In this document: piece after piece, positions 43,559-50,252 of the stretch
How positions within the stretch are numbered: position 1 is the first letter of the stretch
How the letters are laid out: every line of letters starts with the position of its first letter
Origin: a virus
Length of the DNA stretch: 64,000 nt
Strand: one strand, 5' to 3'
Virus record (IMG/VR): IMGVR_UViG_3300043419_000448
Span: 1 to 64,000 of that record
Notes under the pieces: model-generated
Databases searched by the model: none
Told to the model about the DNA's origin: nothing
Seen by the model: only the letters and a program-made list of their open reading frames with translations
Position numbers and translations under genes: made by a program

Positions 43559-44328
43559 TATTCATACTTCCTTCTGCTCCATACTGTATTTTTATAAACT
43601 CCGCCATCTGGGACTCTATAAATATCAGAATTCTTTCTATTGTTTGTCAACATGTTTATAGGATTCTCTATCACTATCTCTGATGACCAGTCTTCTCTTT
43701 TAAATGGAAAAACCTGTGCAAAAGGTGTTCCAGCCTTTAGAGTTCCTGACCAACCTTCTGCTATGAAGAATGGCAGAGATCCTGGATAATGAACCTTGTC
43801 TGTGTCAATTATACCAGAGGTGTTTAGGAATGGTAAGTCAAATCTATTAAATGGCTGAGTTATTAGTACGCTATATCCTGGTGGAGTTTTGATTGCCCAA
43901 TCATAAAACCAAGCAAAATGATTCTGATAGTATCCTCTTGGATGCTCAAACTGTTGCATTGGAGGTCTTGGTGTACAAAAATCTTGATACTGCTTATCTT
44001 GTATATTTACCGTCAAGGTTTTTTCATCTTTTTGTATAAACTCTATATCGCATGGAAGATTAAGTGAATAGCCTGTTCCTAAAATATCAAAGATTGCTGG
44101 ACATGCTTTCCATGTTGGCATCTTTCCATAGTCATCCGTAGTGCCTTCTTTTGGACGAGCACAAATCTCTCTTGGTCCTGCTTTATAGTATTCACCATTA
44201 GGAAGTTTTGCAAATCTATCTGCTTCTCTATACCAGTCTGGTATATGCTTAATTATTGGAGTTGGAACAGATGTGCTGTCCTTTTTAAGCCAAACTCTGT
44301 TGGACATAAAAGAAATTATATTATTCAT
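43558..44328 (-). CDS. Second DUF6065-like protein within the oxygenase array
   Basis: This protein of 256 residues is Pro- and aromatic-rich (HIPDWYREADRF, YDWAIKTPPGYSVLITQPFN) and lacks the oxygenase motifs. It shares with the 41436-42152 protein the pattern of a YSV or VSI strand, P-x-N, I-x-T and a terminal KAGTP-x-A segment, so I take the two as distant paralogues. The ribosome site is AAGGGG, and an excellent promoter precedes it (44347-44375). Function is unknown; it may be a companion of the oxygenases. Confidence 0.6.
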   Translation of the reverse strand: MNNIISFMSNRVWLKKDSTSVPTPIIKHIPDWYREADRFAKLPNGEYYKAGPREICARPKEGTTDDYGKMPTWKACPAIFDILGTGYSLNLPCDIEFIQKDEKTLTVNIQDKQYQDFCTPRPPMQQFEHPRGYYQNHFAWFYDWAIKTPPGYSVLITQPFNRFDLPFLNTSGIIDTDKVHYPGSLPFFIAEGWSGTLKAGTPFAQVFPFKREDWSSEIVIENPINMLTNNRKNSDIYRVPDGGVYKNTVWSRRKYE

Positions 44329-44346
44329 TTTTTCCCCTTTTAATAG

Positions 44347-44375
44347 AGTATATCATAGAAATCTTATCCTGTCAA
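44347..44375 (-). promoter_or_regulatory. Consensus sigma-70-type promoter inside the oxygenase array
   Basis: The minus strand reads TTGACA, a 17-nt spacer and TATACT. It lies in the 49-nt gap before the gene ending at 44328 and just after an oxygenase stop. This is the best -35/-10 pair I found in the window and should drive the downstream seven oxygenase genes and perhaps the FkbM and SDR genes. Confidence 0.75.
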
Positions 44376-44377
44376 TC

Positions 44378-45160
44378 TTATATATCAATAACTGGTTTAT
44401 GGTTATCGTCAACTACTAATCTATTTACCTTTTTATCAAAAGCAATCTTGCTAGACTTTGAAATGTTATTGGACCAGAAGGTAACATGAGTGTATCTTGT
44501 TCCATCAGTAACCTCTTTGATGCCGTGCATATTATCAATAGTTCCACTAAAGATTAGCATTGTTCCTTTTTTAGGCCGTATCTCAAAGCCATTGTGTTGT
44601 GGAAAGTATAGTTCTCCACCAGCGTAGTCATCATTTAGGTAGATGATAGAAGTAAACGCCTTATTGGTAAATAGTCTTTTATATTTCTCTATATTACGCT
44701 CTTCAAAAAAATATTTACATTCTTCTGGCACGGAGTCAAGATCTACAGAAGAAAGATCAAAATCTGGATCAATATGGTCTACATGAGGTTCCTGAAGATT
44801 TCCTTTTCTCCACCTTACTATCTCCCAAAGTTCGCTATGCAGGTCAAAGTCTGGATTAAAAAAATCAATGACTTCTTCATGCATTTCATACTGTAATGGA
44901 AGGACAACATCAAAAAAATCTTTTCTGCGTTCCATGCCCTGAAGGTACAGTTCATTAATATCAATCCTTCTATTGTTCCACTGCTTGCCTGCAGAAATAT
45001 ATTCTTCTTCATCTTTAAATATATAACTTTTTATAGAGTTATTAAAGTTGTCCCAAAGATCTTCTTTTTGAGCGTACTCAATAAGATAATCGCATGTTGC
45101 ATCATCTATAAAGTTTTCAACAACCCTAATCTTTGGAGAATCTAAATCTTTTTTATACAT
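44378..45160 (-). CDS. 2-oxoglutarate/Fe(II) oxygenase, P4H-like (array copy 8)
   Basis: This protein of 260 residues has H126-x-D128, H212 and R222 (TDGTRY), with core IYLNDDYAGGELYFP. It is unusual for a 40-residue insertion between the HxD and the core (DPDFDLSSVDLDSVPEECKY, then a basic helix), which may form a substrate cleft. The start overlaps the preceding gene by 8 nt and has GGTGAG as ribosome site. The C-terminal tail is basic and then acidic. Confidence 0.87.
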   Translation of the reverse strand: MYKKDLDSPKIRVVENFIDDATCDYLIEYAQKEDLWDNFNNSIKSYIFKDEEEYISAGKQWNNRRIDINELYLQGMERRKDFFDVVLPLQYEMHEEVIDFFNPDFDLHSELWEIVRWRKGNLQEPHVDHIDPDFDLSSVDLDSVPEECKYFFEERNIEKYKRLFTNKAFTSIIYLNDDYAGGELYFPQHNGFEIRPKKGTMLIFSGTIDNMHGIKEVTDGTRYTHVTFWSNNISKSSKIAFDKKVNRLVVDDNHKPVIDI

Positions 45161-45644
45161 ATCTCACCATATACTTTCCTATAAACCAGTTCTTATATTT
45201 CATATCTCTGTACTCTGTCCAGTATGTTGCTATAGCGTAGTTGCCAATAACTAATTCTGATATTTCTTGATCTCCCGAATTGTTTGTCAATACATATGTC
45301 CTACATTCATTCTTTAAGGGAGTGATAGTTTGGCATATTTGATCTTCGACAATAATGTCTGTATTAAATAGATTTCTATCTATTTTAATAAGTTGAATCT
45401 TATACGGAAAAACCTTGTTTGTATTATGAAACATATCAATAATCTGACCTTGTAAGATCACTCCAGTTTCTTCTACAACCCTGCCAACAAACTTCTGTAT
45501 TCTGTAGATTTGATCTGCACTTATAGCGTCTTCTGACCAATTTGGCTCATCATTAAATTTATTGAGTGGCAAAACCTTATCTAGTTTTTCATTAATATCT
45601 ACTAGGTCTGTTACGTTTGCTGGAGTAAAAATTGACCTAATCAC
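45153..45644 (-). CDS. Unidentified protein within the oxygenase array
   Basis: I start it at a GTG at 45644 that overlaps the previous stop as GTGA, giving 163 residues. A longer reading to 45779 is possible but would overlap the upstream oxygenase by 139 nt with an unnatural Arg-rich start. The protein is mixed alpha/beta (VEETGVILQGQIIDMF, YKIQLIKIDRNLF, ATYWTEYRDMKYKNWF). It has no HxD motif and no clear similarity to the DUF6065-like pair. Its function is unknown; linkage suggests a part in the same modification system. Confidence 0.6.
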   Translation of the reverse strand: MIRSIFTPANVTDLVDINEKLDKVLPLNKFNDEPNWSEDAISADQIYRIQKFVGRVVEETGVILQGQIIDMFHNTNKVFPYKIQLIKIDRNLFNTDIIVEDQICQTITPLKNECRTYVLTNNSGDQEISELVIGNYAIATYWTEYRDMKYKNWFIGKYMVRYV

Positions 45645-46186
45645 TTTAGCCAACTTGCTATAGAATACCTGTTCCCAGCCGTTACAGGCTTTACGCTGTG
45701 CGAATAGACATAGGATGATGGGAACACAACCATGTCTCCTTCTTCTGGCTTTAACTCTATGCCAAACTGAGGAAAACATAATTCTCCCCCAGAATAGTTA
45801 TCATTTAAATAATAAACAGTTGAAACTCTTCTGAAGTTTCCACCTCCATCATCCATATGATTCTCAAACTTTCCCCCTACCTCATACTTTAAAATTTTGT
45901 ATGGGTTGTGAGACTTTAAAGATATCCCGAATAATGACATATAGTCTTTTTCTACTGGGTCAAATGTTGCTCTGAAAATATCTGTAAACTCATTATCATT
46001 ATTAGTAGAGTATGGTACATCTATAGATAGAGTTATTCTAGAGTCATAGTCTGTCTTAAACTGATCATTGCTAATAATACTTTCTTTTGTTGCCCCGCTA
46101 AAGTCCAAATCTAAAATTCTGTCTTTGCATTCAAGTTTGATATTTTTATATAATCTTATGCCTAAAGCCAATTCTTTACTTTCCAT
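45641..46186 (-). CDS. 2-oxoglutarate/Fe(II) oxygenase, P4H-like (array copy 9)
   Basis: I choose the ATG at 46186 (181 residues), which has AGAGG upstream and overlaps the preceding gene by 11 nt. The ligands are H110-x-D112, H163 and R173 (AGNRYS), with core YYLNDNYSGGELCFP. It is the shortest of the array, with a reduced N-terminal region, but catalytic positions are intact. Next comes the unidentified protein started by a GTGA overlap. Confidence 0.85.
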   Translation of the reverse strand: MESKELALGIRLYKNIKLECKDRILDLDFSGATKESIISNDQFKTDYDSRITLSIDVPYSTNNDNEFTDIFRATFDPVEKDYMSLFGISLKSHNPYKILKYEVGGKFENHMDDGGGNFRRVSTVYYLNDNYSGGELCFPQFGIELKPEEGDMVVFPSSYVYSHSVKPVTAGNRYSIASWLK

Positions 46187-46844
46187 AATAAAACCTCTGT
46201 GTATGAAACTTATCACTATAGTCTAACATTGTAACAACTGAATACTTTATGCCTGTTGTCACTGGCAGCGCTCTATGCATAAACATAAAGTTTGATGGGA
46301 AAATTACTAGATCCCCTGCATCAGGCTTTATAGTTACATCTTGTAACTTAAAAAATATTTCTCCGCCTTCATAGTCATCGTTTAGGTATCCAACCAATGA
46401 GACTACAGACTTATAAGAAGCACCATCGTCTGCATGCATCTGAAAATGATTTCCTGGATAGTACTTTACTAAGTTTATAGACTCCCAATATTCTAAAGGT
46501 TCCATTGGGTACATTTTGCAATAATCTTGTACTGCAACATTCATAGTGTCAAACAGATACTGCCAAGAGTCTTTTACTATTTCAGACTTTTCATCTGTTC
46601 CAACTATTGTAGACTTTTTAAACTTAAAATCTAAACAGTCTCTATACTCAGGAACCTTTTGTCTATTGCCTACCATTGCAGGACTCCACTTATAATTACT
46701 ACCCTCAGATAAAACGCCCTCTAGTTTTTCTGCAATGTCATTACCTGACTTTATGATATTTTTATATAGAACTAGTCCAGGTGCTAGGACAACCTTGTCC
46801 AGATATGAGGCAGGGAGTATACCGTCGTTATTTTCGACTGACAT
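46176..46844 (-). CDS. 2-oxoglutarate/Fe(II) oxygenase, P4H-like (array copy 10)
   Basis: This protein of 222 residues has H137-x-D139, H190 and K200, with core GYLNDDYEGGEIFF. It is a close relative of copy 6: both have YRDC(V/L)DFKFKK, a WE line and the C-terminus DYxxKFHT. It is the first oxygenase read after the Hint fibre gene, with AGGGAG as ribosome site and a TGGTATACT box within the end of the fibre gene. This places the putative modifier directly behind its likely substrate. Confidence 0.88.
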   Translation of the reverse strand: MSVENNDGILPASYLDKVVLAPGLVLYKNIIKSGNDIAEKLEGVLSEGSNYKWSPAMVGNRQKVPEYRDCLDFKFKKSTIVGTDEKSEIVKDSWQYLFDTMNVAVQDYCKMYPMEPLEYWESINLVKYYPGNHFQMHADDGASYKSVVSLVGYLNDDYEGGEIFFKLQDVTIKPDAGDLVIFPSNFMFMHRALPVTTGIKYSVVTMLDYSDKFHTQRFYYGK

Positions 46845-46866
46845 ATACTCCCTACTCTCTACTAGA

Positions 46867-48180
46867 TTACTTGTTGTGTATTAGTATACCACTTACGAAG
46901 AACCAGTCGTACGGTTCGCAAGATAACTGGTAAACATTTACTACTTCGTCTGTGAAGTATTCGATGCTTGTTACTGGAACTTCAACCTTTTGACCAGTTG
47001 AGTCTACCACTATCAGGCTTTCTCCTACTTCGATGTAGTATGCTTCTTTAATCTTGTACTGATTGTTGACTGTCTTCACGAATACTGGCTGTGTGAAGGT
47101 GATTCTGATATCTGAGTTTCCATTGAAACAGATGATATCTGACTCTTCGACAACTTCCATTGCTGTGATTGTTGTCTCAACCAATGCTCCAGGAGTTAGA
47201 CTGTTTGCAGACCATGAGTACTTCTGCCAGTCTGGTTCTGAGGCATCTAATTCAGCAAGTGGTGCTGACCAGATTACATCGCCAACCTGAAGATTCTTTA
47301 CAGGAATCTGTCCATTAGGTGTATCGATCAATGTGTTCTCTTCAACACATGGTGGTCCAAACCAAGGAATGATTGGGGCGAACGATGGGAAGTAAGGTGG
47401 GAAGAACGGGAAGAATGGGAAGTAAGGGAAGAATGGTGGGAAGAACGGCCCAAACGCTGGTGGGAAGAATGGTGGGAAGAACGGGAAGTAAGGCGGGAAG
47501 AATGGTGGAAAGAATGGGAAGTAAGGGAAGAATGGTGGGAAGAATGGTGGGAAGAATGGTGGGAAGAACGGTGGGAAGAACGGTGGTGTAGTTGTAACTG
47601 ATGAAGATGCTGCAGAAGTTGCAGAATTTCCATTAGCATTTGTCGCATACACTGTATATGTCTGAGATGTTCCTCCTTCTTGAGCAACGCTTGTAGATGT
47701 TGCATTAAGAGTTGCACCCTTGCCATCTGATGATGCCCAGGTGTATGAAGTAATTGCAGATCCACCATTTGCTGGAGCAGACCAAGACAAGTTATCTTGA
47801 TTTACCTGTGTTGATACTGTTGGTGCTGATGGTGTTTCTGGCACTGTTGTAATTGTTACTGCAGAAGAAGCAGAAGACGCTACTGATGTTCCAGCAGCAT
47901 TTGATGCTCTTACTGTAAATGTTGTAGATGTGTCTGATGGAAGTCCAGTAATAACAATTGGAGAAGATGCTCCAGTTGCTGTCTGACCCGTACTTGCTGT
48001 TACTGTATAGGATGTAGCAGCAGGTGATAGTGCGGGTAGAGAGAACGAAACATTTGCTGCTCCATCGTTATAACCACGTCCAGTTCCTACGTTTGTTGCT
48101 GTAACACCTGTTGGTGCTAATGGCTCCAAGAAGTCATTTGACGCTTGGGACTTTCTACCTGATTTCTTACCTGCTGCCAT
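46867..48180 (-). CDS. Fibre with Fn3-like domains, Pro/Phe tract and C-terminal Hint domain
   Basis: This protein has 437 residues. Residues about 20-198 form two Fn3-like modules (APTGVTATNVGTGRGYND, SYTVTASTG; then PSAPTVSTQVNQDNLSW). Residues 199-277 are almost only Phe and Pro with a few Tyr (FFPPFFPP repeats). From C278 to the end, 160 residues form an intein-like Hint domain: CVEENTLIDTPNGQIPV with LQVGDVI, TFTQP where most Hint domains have TxxH, and the terminal HN before a last Lys. Hint domains can cleave at the Cys or pass the upstream part to a nucleophile. It precedes ten hydroxylase-like genes. Confidence 0.8.
   Translation of the reverse strand: MAAGKKSGRKSQASNDFLEPLAPTGVTATNVGTGRGYNDGAANVSFSLPALSPAATSYTVTASTGQTATGASSPIVITGLPSDTSTTFTVRASNAAGTSVASSASSAVTITTVPETPSAPTVSTQVNQDNLSWSAPANGGSAITSYTWASSDGKGATLNATSTSVAQEGGTSQTYTVYATNANGNSATSAASSSVTTTPPFFPPFFPPFFPPFFPPFFPYFPFFPPFFPPYFPFFPPFFPPAFGPFFPPFFPYFPFFPFFPPYFPSFAPIIPWFGPPCVEENTLIDTPNGQIPVKNLQVGDVIWSAPLAELDASEPDWQKYSWSANSLTPGALVETTITAMEVVEESDIICFNGNSDIRITFTQPVFVKTVNNQYKIKEAYYIEVGESLIVVDSTGQKVEVPVTSIEYFTDEVVNVYQLSCEPYDWFFVSGILIHNK
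46883..46891 (-). promoter_or_regulatory. TGGTATACT box before the oxygenase array
   Basis: TGGTATACT lies inside the last codons of the Hint fibre gene, 38 nt before the ATG at 46844. It would give the array a promoter of its own. The matching place in the second Hint gene has lost the box (TGGTATTTT). Confidence 0.45.
47336..47427. repeat. 92-nt near-identical block, copy 1
   Basis: This block matches 57140-57231 at 91 of 92 positions (one C/T difference at 47407). It encodes the end of the Pro/Phe tract and the first residues of the Hint domain. Flanking Hint sequence is clearly more diverged, so this is a local island of identity. Confidence 0.85.
47350..47586. repeat. 12-nt minisatellite encoding FFPP repeats
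   Basis: The plus strand repeats GGTGGGAAGAAT or close variants, coding on the minus strand for Phe-Phe-Pro-Pro units with Tyr or Gly substitutions, 79 residues in all. Such a tandem array may change copy number by slippage or recombination. Confidence 0.8.
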
Positions 48181-48212
48181 ATTGAATCTCCTATTTTCTT
48201 ATTGAATTTTTA

Positions 48213-49706
48213 TTACGCTGTTAGGTCGCCGTATACAACCCATGTGTTTTCTGCTCTCTTGAAAAGAGTTGCTGAAGACCACTGTGTTCTTAACTTTAAT
48301 CCTGGTGTAGCGTTAACAGTTACTGTTCCGCTTACTGGAGCAATAGTTACCTGTCCTGTTGAAGTCTGAAGAATATCAATAGATGTTCCTACTGGATATG
48401 CTACAGAAGCATTTGTTGGAATAGTAATTGTTGTTCCTGATGAAGAAGATACCTCGATAAGAGAATCCTTTTCAGAAACTGCTGAAAGTGTGTATGATGC
48501 TGTCTTCTGGATAACTGGTGTAGCAGAAGGAACCTTTCCAGCAAGTGCTGTTGTTACAGTTGCTGCATAGTTTGCGTCATCACCAAGTGCTGCTGCGAGT
48601 TCATCAAGAGTATTAAGTGCTCCTGGTGCTCCTGCGATCAAGGCATTTACCTGTGATGTAGCATCAGAGATTGCTTCTGACTTTGCTGTTGCAATTGCTG
48701 TAGCCTGTGCTGAAGATACTGGCTTGTTAGCATCTGATGTATTATCAACATTTCCAAGACCTAGCGTAGTCTTTGTTACTGCTGCAACGTCTGACAAGTA
48801 TGCAAGGTTTGCAGAGTCAGTAATTCCGTGAACATTTGTTGTATCTGAGTTATGTGTAGAAACTGCACCGTCTGCATATGTCTTGGTTGCAACTGTTGAG
48901 TCAATATCAAACTGTTCAGTAAGTGTGTTCCAGTTGATACCTTCACCAGCCTGTGCTGACATGTCTCCTGCTGCTGTAGAAATTGCTGCTGCAAGTTGGT
49001 CTGCTGTGACTAGGTCTGCAGTATCTGCAATTCCATGTACATCGATTGTTGCTGCATTGTGTGCTGAAACCTTAGTATCTGCTGAATCGTCTGCATACTC
49101 TGTAGTTGCAAGAAGTGCTGTATTAGCAATTCCGTGTACAGATGTTGTGTCTGAAGCGTGTGTAGATAGTGCACCATCTCGTGCTGTAACTTCTGCTGCA
49201 ATAGCATTAGTTAGTTCTTCATCTACATATGTTGTAGTTGCGAGAAGTGTTGTATCTGGGATACCGTGAACAGATGTTGTATCTGCTGCGTGTGTTGAAA
49301 TCTTAGTATCTGCTGCTGTTCCTGCATCCGCAACTGCCTGTGTCTTAGCAGTATCAAGTGCTGAAATTGTTGCAAGGTTTGCTGTGTTAGCAATACCGTG
49401 GACAGATGTTGTATCTGAAGAGTGTGCTGAAAGGTTACTAGCAACGCTTGTAAAGAATGTTGGGTCTTCTCCAATTGCGTCAGCCAATTCACCAAGGGTG
49501 TTGAGGAGGTCTGGTGCTCCGTCAATAATTGCTGTTAATTCTGCTGCATTAGCAAAATATGATAGGGCTGACCATGCTGATGATCCATTACCCATCTTGA
49601 ACTTACTTGTGTCGGTTTCAAATCCGATTTCACCTGCTGCGAGAATTGGGTTTGCAGCCGACCATTGTGCTGCAGTACCTCTGCGCTGTTGCATTCTTGT
49701 TGCCAT
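48213..49706 (-). CDS. Tail fibre with DTTxVHGI repeats
   Basis: This protein has 497 residues. The N-terminus (MATRMQQRRGTAAQWSAANP then AAGEIGFETDTSKFKMGNG) is the attachment-type head common to fibres and tropism determinants. Residues about 90-330 hold five copies of a unit HxxDTTxVHGIxDTxxLAT, probably a trimeric beta or coiled stalk. The C-terminal 95 residues (TASYTLSAVSEKDSLIEVSS, then SVAYPVGTSIDIL) are a small beta domain found again in the Thr-rich Hint fibre. It has a strong ribosome site (AAGGAG). Confidence 0.8.
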   Translation of the reverse strand: MATRMQQRRGTAAQWSAANPILAAGEIGFETDTSKFKMGNGSSAWSALSYFANAAELTAIIDGAPDLLNTLGELADAIGEDPTFFTSVASNLSAHSSDTTSVHGIANTANLATISALDTAKTQAVADAGTAADTKISTHAADTTSVHGIPDTTLLATTTYVDEELTNAIAAEVTARDGALSTHASDTTSVHGIANTALLATTEYADDSADTKVSAHNAATIDVHGIADTADLVTADQLAAAISTAAGDMSAQAGEGINWNTLTEQFDIDSTVATKTYADGAVSTHNSDTTNVHGITDSANLAYLSDVAAVTKTTLGLGNVDNTSDANKPVSSAQATAIATAKSEAISDATSQVNALIAGAPGALNTLDELAAALGDDANYAATVTTALAGKVPSATPVIQKTASYTLSAVSEKDSLIEVSSSSGTTITIPTNASVAYPVGTSIDILQTSTGQVTIAPVSGTVTVNATPGLKLRTQWSSATLFKRAENTWVVYGDLTA

Positions 49707-49749
49707 TTATGTAATCTCCTTATATGGGGGCTGCCCATTAACTTATCTT

Positions 49750-49758
49750 ATTATAACA
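49750..49758 (-). promoter_or_regulatory. TGTTATAAT promoter before the repeat fibre
   Basis: TGTTATAAT lies 43 nt before the ATG at 49706, in the 60-nt gap between fibre genes; the leader carries AAGGAG. Confidence 0.45.
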
Positions 49759-49766
49759 CCCAATTT

Positions 49767-50222
49767 TTAATTGAAGTTATCTACTACGCTACCGCCATCG
49801 AATACAACTGTCCAAACTGTTGTGTCTGGTCCACCTGCATCCAAACCTACACCCAGAGGGCTGTTGAATGATCCGCCTTCATAGAACTGAGATACTATGA
49901 AACCAGTTCCATCAATTGCGGTATCGTGAATGTGCTGTGGTAAGTTATTTGTATCATCAATAGTAGCCTGGGTATACCATGCTCCATTGTAATAGAAATT
50001 AACTCTATTGGTAGCAGTGTCTAACCACTGTGTCCCGTTTGTAGGTGAAGAGGGAGCAGTTGTGCCAACGGCCATTGATCCTGTTAGTGAATCTACATAC
50101 TCCTTAGTTGCTGCATGAGCACCAATAGTAGGTGTTCCTACTTCTACTGCCCCGCCGAATGTACCGCCGTTTGCTACGACTAGCCCATTCTTGACCTTGA
50201 AGTCTTTATTCTCTGTTGTCAT
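49767..50222 (-). CDS. Short tail fibre protein
   Basis: This protein of 151 residues starts with KDFKVKNGLVVANGGTF, a stalk-like motif also at the start of the next fibre (KNFKVKNGLVVE), which marks them as related. The middle contains TQWLDTATNRVNFYYNGAWY, a small beta module common in virion fibres. The end is Gly/Asp-rich (GVGLDAGGPDTTVWTVVFDG). AAGGGAG precedes the ATG. It is probably part of the adhesion apparatus. Confidence 0.7.
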   Translation of the reverse strand: MTTENKDFKVKNGLVVANGGTFGGAVEVGTPTIGAHAATKEYVDSLTGSMAVGTTAPSSPTNGTQWLDTATNRVNFYYNGAWYTQATIDDTNNLPQHIHDTAIDGTGFIVSQFYEGGSFNSPLGVGLDAGGPDTTVWTVVFDGGSVVDNFN

Positions 50223-50252
50223 TTATTGCTCCCTTTTCCCTACAAATTTTTA

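Noticed and set aside
45645-45779. Longer N-terminus of the unidentified array protein, with an Arg-rich start
   Set aside because: It would overlap the oxygenase gene at 45641-46186 by 139 nt, has no ribosome site and an unnatural composition; the GTG at 45644 overlaps the previous stop as GTGA.
46867-47349. A trans-splicing intein ending the fibre
   Set aside because: Only a Lys follows the terminal His-Asn; there is no Cys, Ser or Thr to accept a splice and no partner half is seen.
47350-47586. Tandem repeats as a possible CRISPR array
   Set aside because: Units are contiguous 12-mers with no spacers and are inside a coding frame.
47328-47768. Frames rich in His/Ser or Gly/Arg across the FFPP tract
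   Set aside because: They are the other-frame readings of the 12-nt repeat and lack start signals.
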